This document shows positions 33,677 through 42,068 of a stretch of DNA of 64,000 nt, in pieces. A program made the position numbers and the translations under genes. Where the stretch lies: the NCBI RefSeq assembly GCF_003201605.1, contig NZ_QJJR01000001.1, forward strand, positions 124,001 to 188,000, given 5' to 3'. Source of the stretch: Streptohalobacillus salinus. Its GTDB lineage: Bacteria > Bacillota > Bacilli > Bacillales > Amphibacillaceae. The notes beneath the pieces are model-generated. The model did no database searches. It had not been told where the DNA came from and worked only from the letters and a program-made list of their open reading frames with translations. The first letter of the stretch is position 1. Each line of letters starts with the position of its first letter.

Positions 33677-34351
33677 TTGAAATCATTTTTAAAAGGGATG
33701 TTGGCGGCAGTGCCCATCGTCATTGGGTACTTACCGATTGCATTAGCCTATGGTGTGATTGCGACTGAAGCGGGCTTAACTGTAAGAGAGATTACAATGA
33801 TGAGTGTGTTCGTCTTTGGCGGGGCAAGTCAATTTATGATTGTGAACATGATGTTAGCAAGCAGTTTATACATAGAAATTATTCTCGCAACGTTTGTCTT
33901 AAATTTTCGACATTTTGTGATGAGTTTTGCGATGATGCATCGGTTAAAAGAGGCACCGTTTTTTGTGAAACTGGTACTCGGCGCACAGACAACGGATGAG
34001 TCGTTTTCATTTTTTAGTTTGTCCGACGTTGATGAGGATAGGGACTATCACTTCTTCTTAGGTTTATTCATGGCTGGATACCTTGCGTGGGTGTTCGGCA
34101 GTTTACTGGGTGGTTTTGTTGGACTCTTGATTCCGTCAAAACTGGGGATTAGTTTTGGGGTTAGTTTATATGCGATGTTTATTGCCCTGCTCGTACCAGC
34201 AGTTAAGAAAGCAATGCGTTACTTATGGATTGCTGTGCTTGCGATGGTATTAAACTATAGTTTCAGCTTGGTCATCAATAGTGGCTTTAGCCTCATTTTA
34301 GCAACACTACTAGCCAGTACATTAAACGTTTTTAAGAAGGGGGAAGTGTGA
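33677..34351 (+). CDS. azlC: branched-chain amino acid exporter large subunit AzlC
   Basis: A 224-residue membrane protein of the AzlC family: ALAYGVIATEAGLTVREITMMSVFVFGGASQFMIVNMM is split over the first helices, and LNFRHFVMSFAM and LGAQTTDESFSF are signature segments. AzlC with AzlD exports branched-chain amino acids or analogues. TTG 33677 is the start, with GAGGGAGGGA 6 bases before. The stop overlaps the azlD ATG by one base. No Lrp-type AzlB regulator is adjacent. Confidence 0.92.
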   Translation: MKSFLKGMLAAVPIVIGYLPIALAYGVIATEAGLTVREITMMSVFVFGGASQFMIVNMMLASSLYIEIILATFVLNFRHFVMSFAMMHRLKEAPFFVKLVLGAQTTDESFSFFSLSDVDEDRDYHFFLGLFMAGYLAWVFGSLLGGFVGLLIPSKLGISFGVSLYAMFIALLVPAVKKAMRYLWIAVLAMVLNYSFSLVINSGFSLILATLLASTLNVFKKGEV

Positions 34352-34641
34352 TGCCAGTCTTACTTCTCGTCAGTTTATTTCTTGTTACTGTCATTCCCCG
34401 GATTTTGCCAGCATTTTTAATGGACCGGATGATTATCCCGAAGCGATTGACCTGGTTTTTAGAAGGTATTCCTTACGCCATCTTAGGCGCGCTAATTTTC
34501 CCTGGGATTTTAACCGTTGTTCAAGACCGTCCCTGGATTGGCGTGGGTGCCGGCCTTGTTGCCACCGTCCTTAGTCTTGTTCGGGTGCCGCTTGTTCTTG
34601 TGGTGCTTTTGTCTGTTTCGGTGGTTTATCTTCTTCTATGA
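34351..34641 (+). CDS. azlD: branched-chain amino acid exporter small subunit AzlD
   Basis: A 96-residue protein of three to four helices with RILPAFLMDRMIIPKRLTWFLEGIPYAILGAL, the AzlD pattern (R.lP........lP......l..iP.a.laal). Its ATG shares one base with the azlC stop, so translation is coupled. The last 71 bases overlap head-on with the 3' end of the opposite-strand CDF gene, an unusual arrangement. Confidence 0.9.
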   Translation: MPVLLLVSLFLVTVIPRILPAFLMDRMIIPKRLTWFLEGIPYAILGALIFPGILTVVQDRPWIGVGAGLVATVLSLVRVPLVLVVLLSVSVVYLLL

Positions 34642-35503
34642 CCGACGGCTCGACGTGAATGGTGACGTGTTGAATGCCGAAACGATGCTTTAACATGATT
34701 TCGATTCTATCGGTTATGTCATGGGCATCTTTAACGGTTAAAGTCGGATCAACATAAATAATCATATCCAAAATCGACTGATTCGCAAGCTTACGCCCAC
34801 GAATATCACGAATACCGAGGACACCATCGGCACGAGAGACTGCATCTTTGACGGTCATGACCGTATCACGATCAAACCCGTCCGTTAGTGTGTGGCTCGT
34901 TGTTTTGAAAATTGAAAATGCAGTCACGATAATAATCACACCGACAAAAGCTGCGAGTAGGGGGTCTAAGATAGGCATGCCGAAAGTGCTTGCCAGGATA
35001 CCAATTGCTGCGGCGAAGCTGATAAAACTATCAGAACGGTTATCCAGACTGGCTGCTTTAAGCCCGCTGCTGTTAATTTTTTTCGCTAAATTATGATTGA
35101 ACAAATAAGTGAGATACATGACTGCGCCACTAAGTAGGGCTGTCCAAAACGCAAGAGCAGAAGGTTCTGAGTACGTCCCATTTAAGAGTGTTTGTGTAGC
35201 GCTAATTAACACTTGGACCCCAACGGTGACCATAATAAATGAGGCGACGAGGCTTGCGATTAGCTCGGCGCGGTAGTGCCCATAGTGGTGGTTGTGATCA
35301 GGTGGTTTACGGGCGATTTTTAAACCAACCAGTACCGCAACAGAACTTAGAACATCCGTGGCGTTATTCAAACCATCGGCAAAAAGTGCACTCGAGCCAC
35401 TCCAACCGCTGACCAGTAATTTAATGATACTTAACACAAGGTAGACAGTAATCGAAATCATCGCACCCCGTTCACCTTGTTTCATTTGATGGTACGTTTG
35501 CAT
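34571..35503 (-). CDS. cation diffusion facilitator, probable Mn2+ exporter
   Basis: A 310-residue CDF protein with six membrane helices and a cytoplasmic ferredoxin-like C-terminal domain (RGRKLANQSILDMIIYVDPTLTVKDAHDITDRIE). The transport site reads NxxxD in TM2 (GLNNATDV) and DxxxD in TM5 (LDNRSDSF). The Zn2+-type YiiP has DxxxD and HxxxD; the Asn-Asp/Asp-Asp set is that of Mn2+ exporters such as MntE and MneP. The tail PPKQTKAPQEQAAPEQD is extra. ATG 35503 has GGAG 8 bases upstream; GTG 35512 is a weaker choice. Its 3' end overlaps azlD by 71 bases on the other strand. Confidence 0.88.
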   Translation of the reverse strand: MQTYHQMKQGERGAMISITVYLVLSIIKLLVSGWSGSSALFADGLNNATDVLSSVAVLVGLKIARKPPDHNHHYGHYRAELIASLVASFIMVTVGVQVLISATQTLLNGTYSEPSALAFWTALLSGAVMYLTYLFNHNLAKKINSSGLKAASLDNRSDSFISFAAAIGILASTFGMPILDPLLAAFVGVIIIVTAFSIFKTTSHTLTDGFDRDTVMTVKDAVSRADGVLGIRDIRGRKLANQSILDMIIYVDPTLTVKDAHDITDRIEIMLKHRFGIQHVTIHVEPSVIEEDKPPKQTKAPQEQAAPEQD

Positions 35504-35673
35504 GCCATTCACTCCAATCGTATTAATCAGACCCGCGCAGAGGGGGACGTCGTTTAATATGGGGTTGTACGTTTTAATTTTCTTTCTATATGTTTAAACC
35601 GTTTACACAAGGGTATATAATAGTAAATTTAAACAACGTCGAATAGGCGTGAGAGAAAAGGGAGTGAGTGTCC

Positions 35674-35919
35674 ATGAAGAAACAAAAAGTATGTTATTAC
35701 ATCCGTCGTTATCACCGCGGCTTTAACAAATACATGATTGCCAAACGTGATTTTTCCTTTGAAAACAGCCTTTATGCGCAGTTGGTGTTAGATGAGTTAG
35801 TTTCAACATGGAACAAAGCTCGCTTTGACGCAGCCATCGACGCAGCCATTGATCAGAACGATCAAGAAACGTTTGAACAATTAAGTAAAACATATAATCA
35901 CTATACCATAGAATATTAG
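35674..35919 (+). CDS. IDEAL-domain small protein
   Basis: An 81-residue protein: a basic N-terminal part (KKQKVCYYIRRYHRGFNKYMI), then an IDEAL motif region, FDAAIDAAIDQNDQETFEQLSKTYN (family: iDeALd..D.e.F..Ls). IDEAL segments occur in YpiB, YozD and competence protein ComK-binding MecA-like contexts in Bacillus; function unknown. The start ATG 35674 has AAGGGAG about 9 bases upstream. It is monocistronic and closed by a good terminator. Confidence 0.75.
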   Translation: MKKQKVCYYIRRYHRGFNKYMIAKRDFSFENSLYAQLVLDELVSTWNKARFDAAIDAAIDQNDQETFEQLSKTYNHYTIEY

Positions 35920-35927
35920 CACGCGTT

Positions 35928-35957
35928 AAGACTAGGCATAGGTCCTAGTCTTTTTTT
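35928..35957 (+). terminator. terminator after the IDEAL gene
   Basis: AAGACTAGG, a 7-base loop, CCTAGTCTT, then T-run. Confidence 0.9.
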
Positions 35958-36028
35958 GAACACAAATGATGACTCACCTCGTCCTTCAGTTATGATATAG
36001 TATAAGGAGAAAAAATGAGGTGAATAAA

Positions 36029-36832
36029 ATGAAAAAAACACTAATTACAGTTGGATTACTCTTAGCTATTTTGGTTGGCTGTGCAACAGAAACCAATCAG
36101 GTAGAAGGAAGTTTCCACTCGCCAAAACGAGGGTCCACCTTCGTGAAAAAAGAAAAACTAGTGATTCGACGTGAAGAAACAAATATTTATAGTCAAGGCA
36201 TTGATCCGGAAACAGGTTTGTATATCGTCGATAACCCAGATAGTATCATGGTCTATGTCAATAAAATGCGTGAGTTGCCTGAAGGATATGCACCACCAGA
36301 TTTAACAGAAGCAGATGTGTTATATTATGCCCCTGTTGGCGACAATCGGCGCTTAATGCGTGAAGAAGCAGCAACAGCACTCGAGAAGATGTTTCAAACA
36401 GCAGATCAAGAGGGATATACACTTGTTGCGGTTTCAGGGTACCGTACCTATGACAGACAACGTGTAATTTATGAAAGCAATGTTGCCAATAATGGACAAG
36501 CGCATGCCGATCGTTATTCTGCCAAACCGGGAACGAGTGAACACCAAACAGGACTGGCAATGGATGTTTCAGTACAAGGAAATGATGCGGTCCTATTAGA
36601 ACAGGGATTTGGCGGCACCGATGCCGGTATGTGGGTGAAAGAAAACGCCCATCGTTTTGGTTTTATTGTCCGCTACCCCGAAGGGAAAACAGCGATTACG
36701 GGTTATAGTTATGAGCCCTGGCATTTGCGTTATGTTGGAAATGAAATTGCTGAAGATATTTATAATCGGGGGATCACCTTAGAAGAATATTTCGGTTTTC
36801 ATTATCCTGGAAGCGAAGAAGAAGAGAATTAA
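36029..36832 (+). CDS. D-Ala-D-Ala carboxypeptidase lipoprotein, VanY/YodJ type (M15B)
   Basis: A 267-residue lipoprotein with signal MKKTLITVGLLLAILVGC (Cys18). The M15B zinc peptidase domain has SGYRTYDRQR, the metal motif SEHQTGLAMD (His and Asp ligands) and the catalytic/ligand pair EPWHLRYVG (Glu, His). It trims the terminal D-Ala, or acts as an L,D-carboxypeptidase, on peptidoglycan stem peptides outside the membrane. There is no vanS/vanR or vanHAX, so it is a cell-wall maintenance enzyme, not a resistance cassette. ATG 36029 was chosen over GTG 36020 (AGGTGA 5 bases upstream). An extended -10 TGATATAGT lies at about 35993. Confidence 0.9.
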   Translation: MKKTLITVGLLLAILVGCATETNQVEGSFHSPKRGSTFVKKEKLVIRREETNIYSQGIDPETGLYIVDNPDSIMVYVNKMRELPEGYAPPDLTEADVLYYAPVGDNRRLMREEAATALEKMFQTADQEGYTLVAVSGYRTYDRQRVIYESNVANNGQAHADRYSAKPGTSEHQTGLAMDVSVQGNDAVLLEQGFGGTDAGMWVKENAHRFGFIVRYPEGKTAITGYSYEPWHLRYVGNEIAEDIYNRGITLEEYFGFHYPGSEEEEN

Positions 36833-36882
36833 GTGGTTAGCTAGCACAACGTGCTAGGAAAATAGAAAGGAGCGTGAGAACA

Positions 36883-37323
36883 TTGTCAGCTATTAACCGG
36901 ATTAATATTATTTGTTTAGGTGTAAAAGACATGGAGACTTCAATCAAATTCTATCGTGATGGCTTAGGTTTTGAAACGAACGAGACGGATAATTCACCGG
37001 CAGTGATCTTTTTTAACACAACTGGTACGAAGTTTGAACTGTTCCCCTTGGATGACTTACGACAAGATATTAATGCAGAAGATCCACCAGCGGTCAGTCA
37101 AGGGTTTAGCGGATTCACGCTAGCGATTAACGTGCGAGAAAAAGAAGCAGTCAATACAGTCATTGATTTGGCACTAGCGGCAGGTGCGACACTTTTAAAA
37201 GTCCCAACGGATGTATTCTGGGGCGGCTATCATGGGTATTTTAGTGATCCGGATGGTTATGTCTTCGAAGTAGCTTGGGGACCGGGTTTTAGCTATGATG
37301 AGGACGAGATGTTAGTTTTTTAA
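36883..37323 (+). CDS. VOC family (glyoxalase-like) protein
   Basis: A 146-residue protein of two beta-alpha-beta-beta-beta modules: INRINIICLGVKDMETSIKFYRDGLGF and GFTLAINVREKEAVNTVIDLALAAGATLLKVP with GYFSDPDGYVFEVAW. A metal-binding Glu is in FELFP and FEVAW, but the N-terminal His of glyoxalase I is not evident. The branch includes dioxygenases, lyases and resistance proteins; activity unknown. TTG 36883 has AAAGGAG 10 bases upstream; GTG 36874 would be only one base away from it. Confidence 0.82.
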   Translation: MSAINRINIICLGVKDMETSIKFYRDGLGFETNETDNSPAVIFFNTTGTKFELFPLDDLRQDINAEDPPAVSQGFSGFTLAINVREKEAVNTVIDLALAAGATLLKVPTDVFWGGYHGYFSDPDGYVFEVAWGPGFSYDEDEMLVF

Positions 37324-37392
37324 CGCACTTATGAAGCACCCGCTAACAGTAGCCTGCAAGAGGAATAAGTGGGGGGCGTTTACCAAATAATG

Positions 37393-37443
37393 AGCAGTAT
37401 CAACACCAGAGGAATCATTGTTGGTGGGGATAACTGCTTTTTT
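37393..37443 (+). terminator. probable terminator after the VOC gene
   Basis: AGCAGT pairs with ACTGCT, with inner ACC/GGT pairing, followed by TTTTTT; the stem is interrupted. Confidence 0.5.
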
Positions 37444-37601
37444 GGTTATGGATGACTGCAGCTAGAGGTGGCAGCCGGATGACTGAGCTTCTATGGTGAT
37501 TAAATTAGAACGGCACCAATCAAACGGTTATTAAAAGTAAAGATATGCTATAATGAATTATCGAAATCATATAATAAATCAATTGTTCAGGGGGCAAATA
37601 T

Positions 37602-38960
37602 ATGGTCAGAGTTGTCAAAGATACGTTCGGTGAATTGGAAGTCGCAGAGGGAAAGTATTGGGGGGCACAAACAGAACGAAGTCTTAAAAACTTTCCTATT
37701 GGTGAAGAAACGATGCCAAAAGGTTTAATTGAGGCCTTTGTCATGTTAAAGCGCAGTGCAGCACGCAGTAACCTAACGCTTGGTGCCTTATCAAAAGAAA
37801 AAGCAGACGCCATCGTGACTGCTTGTGATCAATGGTTACATGCGCCTGACTATCAGCACTTTCCGTTATCGGTCTGGCAAACGGGAAGTGGCACGCAGAC
37901 GAATATGAATGTTAATGAAGTGCTAAGCTTCATCGGTTCAAGTGATCAGCTTTCCCTGCATCCAAACGATGATGTTAATCGTTCGCAAAGTTCAAATGAC
38001 ACCTTTCCCACCGCGATGCATGTGGCAACAGTGCTTGCGATTGAAGAAAAACTGACACCTGCTTTGAAACGAATCAAACAAACATTAAAAGCAAAAGAAA
38101 TTGAATTTGATGGCGTGGTAAAAATCGGACGTACACATCTTCAAGACGCGACACCACTAAAAGTTAGCCAAGAAATTAGTGGTTGGTGTGCAATGATTGA
38201 AAAAATTGAAGCGTTGTTAAAAGAAGATGTCGCGCAACTGATGGAATTAGCAATTGGTGGAACAGCAGTTGGTACGGGTTTAAATGCACCGGATGGATTT
38301 GGTGAAACAGTGGCACGGGAACTAAGTCATTATACCGGTCAACCGTTTAAAGTAACTGATAACCATTTCCACGGCTTAACCAGTCATGATCAATTGGTAC
38401 GTTTTCATGGCACCTTAAAAGCACTAGCTGCAAATATGATGAAAATCGGTAACGATATTCGCTTCCTTGCTAGTGGTCCGCGTGCAGGATATGGTGAATA
38501 CACCATTCCAGCTAATGAACCGGGGAGTTCAATCATGCCTGGTAAAGTGAATCCAACTCAAATTGAGGCACTCACAATGGTGGCGGTTCAAGTGATGGGC
38601 AATGATACAGCAGTTGGCATGGCTGCAAGTCAAGGACATTTTCAATTGAATGTGTTTAAACCAGTAATTATTTATAACGTGATGCAGTCGATTGATTTAT
38701 TAAGTGATGCGATTGATTCCTTTACCATTCGCGCGCTTAGTGGGCTTGCGATCAATGAAGCAGTGATGCAAGACAATGTTGATCAATCACTTATGCTTGT
38801 CACAGCTTTAACACCTGCGATTGGCTATGAAGAAGCAGCTGCCGTAGCAAAACAAGCTTTTCAAGAAGGCAAAACATTAAAAGCAGTCGTAATCGAACGT
38901 GGGTTGCTCGATGAAATGACTTGTGACGGGTTGCTTGATCCGAAAAAGATGGTGGAATAA
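37602..38960 (+). CDS. fumC: class II fumarate hydratase
   Basis: A 452-residue homotetrameric, iron-free fumarase interconverting fumarate and malate. Conserved regions: SGTQTNMNVNEV, the catalytic segment GRTHLQDATPL, the signature GSSIMPGKVNPTQIEA, and GNDIRFLASGPRAGYGE. Length is canonical for FumC/CitG. AGGGGG lies about 7 bases before the ATG. An extended -10 TGCTATAAT sits at 37547-37555. It is monocistronic, with a good terminator; no other TCA cycle gene is in the window. Confidence 0.95.
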   Translation: MVRVVKDTFGELEVAEGKYWGAQTERSLKNFPIGEETMPKGLIEAFVMLKRSAARSNLTLGALSKEKADAIVTACDQWLHAPDYQHFPLSVWQTGSGTQTNMNVNEVLSFIGSSDQLSLHPNDDVNRSQSSNDTFPTAMHVATVLAIEEKLTPALKRIKQTLKAKEIEFDGVVKIGRTHLQDATPLKVSQEISGWCAMIEKIEALLKEDVAQLMELAIGGTAVGTGLNAPDGFGETVARELSHYTGQPFKVTDNHFHGLTSHDQLVRFHGTLKALAANMMKIGNDIRFLASGPRAGYGEYTIPANEPGSSIMPGKVNPTQIEALTMVAVQVMGNDTAVGMAASQGHFQLNVFKPVIIYNVMQSIDLLSDAIDSFTIRALSGLAINEAVMQDNVDQSLMLVTALTPAIGYEEAAAVAKQAFQEGKTLKAVVIERGLLDEMTCDGLLDPKKMVE

Positions 38961-38968
38961 TTGTTAGT

Positions 38969-39005
38969 CAAAAAGACATTGCTTGTTTTTCGCAATGTCT
39001 TTTTG
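38969..39005 (+). terminator. terminator after fumC
   Basis: CAAAAAGACATTGC and GCAATGTCTTTTTG form a 14-bp stem. Confidence 0.9.
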
Positions 39006-39075
39006 GTTGCTGTAAATCAATAGAGAACAATGGTTAGCGGTAAGCTGCGTTAGATACTGGCAGTGAAAAATAGAA

Positions 39076-39107
39076 GAGAGGCAAACGTCGGTGAACGTTT
39101 GCCTCTC
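39076..39107 (-). terminator. hairpin downstream of the MsmX-type ATPase gene
   Basis: GAGAGGCAAACGT and ACGTTTGCCTCTC form a 13-bp stem; on the minus strand it is followed by TTCTATTTTT. Confidence 0.75.
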
Positions 39108-39133
39108 CTTGTATATAAGGGGGTATACACAAA

Positions 39134-40237
39134 TTATTTAATGCGGTGCTCTGAATCTACGTCAAAGAAGTGACATTTATGCATATCAAATGCAAGTTTA
39201 AGTGATTCGCCACCGTTGATGTCAGTACGTGAATCAACACGTGCGACAAAATCTTGTTCATCTAGTTTAGAGTATAGGTATGACTCAGAACCCATCAACT
39301 CCGCTACTTCGATTTCTGCAGTAAGGGTTGAACCTGGGTTAGCGTCAACAAATACCGGTTCATCATGGATATCTTCAGGACGTACGCCTAAGATAACATC
39401 TTTGTTGATATAATTTTGATCACGAAGGACTTTCATTTTACCTTCAGGTACTTCAATCAATGTTTTAGGAGAAACTCGGAAGCCGTTTTCTTCTAATTTA
39501 CCAGTGAAGAAGTTCATTGCAGGTGAGCCAATGAATCCACCAACGAATACGTTGTCTGGCTTATCGTACACTTCTTTAGGTGCACCAACTTGTTGGATGA
39601 CACCGTCTTTAAGTACAACAAGGCGTGTTGCCATTGTCATCGCTTCTGTCTGGTCGTGTGTTACGTAAATTGTTGTTGTTTGAAGACGTTGGTGTAATTT
39701 TTGGATTTCCGCACGCATCTGAACACGAAGTTTCGCATCAAGGTTTGATAAAGGCTCATCCATTAAGAATACTTTCGCATCACGTACAATCGCACGTCCT
39801 AAAGCAACACGTTGACGTTGACCACCAGATAGAGCTTTTGGCTTACGATCTAAGAAAGGTTCAAGACCTAAAATTTGTGCTGCGTTTTTAACACGACGAT
39901 CGATTTCGTCTTTTTTGAACTTACGTAACTTAAGCCCGAAAGCCATGTTGTCGTAAACGTTCATGTGTGGATAAAGGGCGTAGTTTTGGAATACCATCGC
40001 AATATCGCGGTCTTTAGGTGCAACATCATTCATTAATTTGTCATCGATGTAGAATTCGCCACCAGAGATTTCTTCAAGTCCAGCAATCATACGAAGTGTT
40101 GTTGACTTACCACAACCAGATGGACCAACGAATACAACAAATTCTTTATCTTTAATTTCAAGGTTAAAGTCATCGACTGCTTTAACACCGTCTTTTTCAT
40201 AAATCTTATCTACATGTTTTAAACTTAACTCTGCCAT
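39134..40237 (-). CDS. multi-sugar ABC transporter ATPase (MsmX/UgpC type)
   Basis: A 367-residue ABC ATPase: Walker A GPSGCGKST, signature LSGGQRQR, Walker B VFLMDEPLSNLDAKLR, switch His in YVTHDQTEAMT, and a C-terminal TOBE/OB-fold part (VILGVRPEDIHDEP). In Bacillus a single such ATPase (MsmX) energises several sugar importers that have no ATPase gene of their own. It is likewise an orphan here, consistent with that role. GGAGG is the ribosome site before ATG 40237. The promoter and a cre-like site lie just upstream, so catabolite control is probable. Confidence 0.93.
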   Translation of the reverse strand: MAELSLKHVDKIYEKDGVKAVDDFNLEIKDKEFVVFVGPSGCGKSTTLRMIAGLEEISGGEFYIDDKLMNDVAPKDRDIAMVFQNYALYPHMNVYDNMAFGLKLRKFKKDEIDRRVKNAAQILGLEPFLDRKPKALSGGQRQRVALGRAIVRDAKVFLMDEPLSNLDAKLRVQMRAEIQKLHQRLQTTTIYVTHDQTEAMTMATRLVVLKDGVIQQVGAPKEVYDKPDNVFVGGFIGSPAMNFFTGKLEENGFRVSPKTLIEVPEGKMKVLRDQNYINKDVILGVRPEDIHDEPVFVDANPGSTLTAEIEVAELMGSESYLYSKLDEQDFVARVDSRTDINGGESLKLAFDMHKCHFFDVDSEHRIK

Positions 40238-40258
40238 TTTTTGTTCCTCCTTAAAAGT

Positions 40259-40272
40259 TGAAAGCGTTTTAT
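40259..40272. promoter_or_regulatory. cre-like site (CcpA) in the msmX leader
   Basis: TGAAAGCGTTTTAT fits the cre pattern TGWAARCGYTWNCW at 13 of 14 positions. It is about 12-25 bases downstream of the -10 element, a roadblock position. Confidence 0.65.
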
Positions 40273-40283
40273 TTCATGAACCA

Positions 40284-40312
40284 AGTGTACAAAAAAATTT
40301 GTGGTTGGTAAA
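40284..40312 (-). promoter_or_regulatory. promoter of the MsmX-type ATPase gene
   Basis: On the minus strand TTTACC (40312-40307), 17 bases and TACACT (40289-40284). Confidence 0.65.
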
Positions 40313-40320
40313 TGGACAGG

Positions 40321-40352
40321 TTGCACAAAGAAGTAACACAGCCTTTGTGCAA
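40321..40352. repeat. inverted repeat upstream of the msmX promoter
   Basis: TTGCACAAAG (40321-40330) and CTTTGTGCAA (40343-40352) are perfect 10-base arms around 12 bases, ending 9 bases before the -35 element. There is no T-run, so an operator or activator site is more likely than a terminator. Confidence 0.6.
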
Positions 40353-40428
40353 CGCTTACATATACTTAAGGGAACGGTTTCATTTGCTCGAAGAATGAAC
40401 GATTGAAGCGAGTCATAGCAAGGGTTTC

Positions 40429-40471
40429 GGCAATGTGCACAACGGATAGAAAAAGCCTTAGGCACATTGCC
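40429..40471. repeat. inverted repeat just after the PucR-type gene
   Basis: GGCAATGTGC (40429-40438) and GCACATTGCC (40462-40471) are perfect arms around 23 bases. It starts 6 bases after the stop of the minus-strand regulator gene; the T-rich part is inside the loop, which is unusual for a terminator. Confidence 0.5.
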
Positions 40472-40476
40472 CAAGA

Positions 40477-41367
40477 CTAATCAAGTTGGCGTTTGAGGAG
40501 AAGAATCAAATAGATACTTACTGCGCCTTCAAATTGTTTTACATCGACTTCGGTCCGCTCAATAAATTTATCAATGCGGTATTGTAAACTATTCCGATGC
40601 ATATACATTTCTTTCGCTGCAAGTGAGGCATTTGAATTCGCTTCTAGAAAGATCTGAATCGTTCGTAACAACTCATCATCATGAATGGTGTCTTTTAAGA
40701 CAGCATGAACAAGAAACTGGGCATGATGGTCTTCCTTAAAGCTACTAAGCAGATAAGGAACGGCTCGGATGTAAGTCATTACGGGTTTGATTTGTAAGGT
40801 ACTTAAATAATCAAAGTACGTTTCCATCCATTGAAAGTAAACTTGTGCTTGTTGTAAATCAGTAAGATAAGGGCCGATGAAAAAGTGAACATCAATAAAG
40901 AAGTCACTTGTAAATACTTCGACCATTTCATCATAGGTGATTTGTTCATCTTCAGCTGCGCGATTTTCTTCGATTATTACGCCTGATTGTTCTGATGACC
41001 AAATCACCGCAGGTGCTTCTTCATATAACCCTTTAATGGCCGCTCTAAAGTCTTCAGGGTCACTAAGGGGTTGAGATAATGAAAAGTAGATATAGCGGTA
41101 ACTTTTTGGCGCAGCTTTAAAGGTCGCGTCGGTGCCCTCGAAAATCCAGTCGTACCATGTTTGTTCGCGTCTTGATACGGGTGGATAAGCGCCGTTGTAT
41201 GGTGTTAGGAACAAATCGAGCAACGTTGTTTCTTTCGAATCTAATTCTGATTTTTGAATACCAAAAACAATATGATCATCGGTTTTAAACCATAAATAGT
41301 CTTTTTTGTTTTTGGTGTGTTCATCAGTAGTAAGTGAAGTGAATATTTTTTTAAGCTGATTAATCAT
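40477..41367 (-). CDS. PucR/CdaR-type helix-turn-helix regulator
   Basis: A 296-residue cytoplasmic protein whose C-terminal part (about 225-295) is a PucR C-terminal helix-turn-helix: LLRTIQIFLEANSNASLAAKEMYMHRNSLQYRIDKFIERT, a strong family pattern (tL..yl..n.n...aA..L.vHrNTl.yRl..i). The N-terminal 200 residues match no named sensor that I recognise. Members respond to purines, sugar acids or amino acids. It is upstream of, and in the same direction as, the MsmX-type ATPase gene, but with 239 bases containing a promoter between them. An extended -10 TGTTATAAT precedes it. Confidence 0.8.
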   Translation of the reverse strand: MINQLKKIFTSLTTDEHTKNKKDYLWFKTDDHIVFGIQKSELDSKETTLLDLFLTPYNGAYPPVSRREQTWYDWIFEGTDATFKAAPKSYRYIYFSLSQPLSDPEDFRAAIKGLYEEAPAVIWSSEQSGVIIEENRAAEDEQITYDEMVEVFTSDFFIDVHFFIGPYLTDLQQAQVYFQWMETYFDYLSTLQIKPVMTYIRAVPYLLSSFKEDHHAQFLVHAVLKDTIHDDELLRTIQIFLEANSNASLAAKEMYMHRNSLQYRIDKFIERTEVDVKQFEGAVSIYLILLLKRQLD

Positions 41368-41551
41368 CTGTTATTCCTCTTTCTTTTAGGCTTCTTTCAT
41401 TATAACAAAGATTGAATCGGTTATGAATTTAAAAGGAAATATATCTGACCAACCGGTTTCATTTGGATATCGTAACGAAGTTTGTTATAGTTAGAAAGTG
41501 ATAAATTTGACCCGAACGCGGTCACTAAATTATTTAGGAGGATTTAAATTT

Positions 41552-41902
41552 ATGTCTAATATTCAAGAAAGTGCACAAGCACTAGAGCAAGCCATTCGTG
41601 AAAGTGAAGAATTCAACAACCTTAAGGAAGCTTACGAAAAAGTAATGAACGACGAAATTGCTAAAAAAATGTTTGATGATTTCCGTAGCACACAAATCGA
41701 ACTACAACAAAAACAAATGCAAGGCCAAGAAATTACTGAAGAGGAAGTTGAACAAGCGCGTAAAGTCGTAGAAACCGTTCAACAACACGAAGCGATTTCT
41801 CACTTGATGGAAGAAGAACAAAAAGTGAACGAATTTATCAATGGCATTAGCCGTACAATTACTAAGCCATTAGAAGAATTATACGCTGAGCACGCTGAAT
41901 AA
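41552..41902 (+). CDS. yheA: YlbF/YmcA family protein, YheA-like (UPF0342)
   Basis: A 116-residue all-helical cytoplasmic protein: SAQALEQAIRESEEFNNLKEAYEKV, MFDDFRSTQIELQQKQMQGQEITEEEVEQA, VQQHEAISHLMEEEQKVN, and KPLEELYAEH at the end. This matches Bacillus YheA almost segment for segment. The related YlbF, YmcA and YaaT act with RNase Y, but the role of YheA is unknown. AGGAGG precedes ATG 41552; the frame extends 18 codons upstream into the promoter region (extended -10 TGTTATAGT at about 41480). Confidence 0.88.
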   Translation: MSNIQESAQALEQAIRESEEFNNLKEAYEKVMNDEIAKKMFDDFRSTQIELQQKQMQGQEITEEEVEQARKVVETVQQHEAISHLMEEEQKVNEFINGISRTITKPLEELYAEHAE

Positions 41903-41913
41903 GTTTGAGCTCA

Positions 41914-41960
41914 AATAAGCCCTGCGCATCGCTGATGTGCAGGGCTTATTCTTGTTTTTT
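41914..41960 (+). terminator. terminator after yheA
   Basis: AATAAGCCCTGC and GCAGGGCTTATT form a 12-bp stem, followed by CTTGTTTTTTT. Confidence 0.88.
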
Positions 41961-42019
41961 TACATGTATTGCATCGTTATTCGTTAAAACCGGTGAAGAA
42001 GGTTTCGGAATGATGAAAC

Positions 42020-42051
42020 AAAAAGAGAACAGCGTGTGCTGTTCTCTTTTT
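42020..42051. terminator. bidirectional terminator downstream of clpP
   Basis: AAAAAGAGAACAGC, a 4-base loop, GCTGTTCTCTTTTT. Confidence 0.92.
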
Positions 42052-42068
42052 AAATGGGTGAATATCAA

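Noticed and set aside
36029-36832. Vancomycin resistance gene vanY
   Set aside because: The protein is of VanY/YodJ type, but there is no vanHAX or vanRS nearby; it is an ordinary wall carboxypeptidase.
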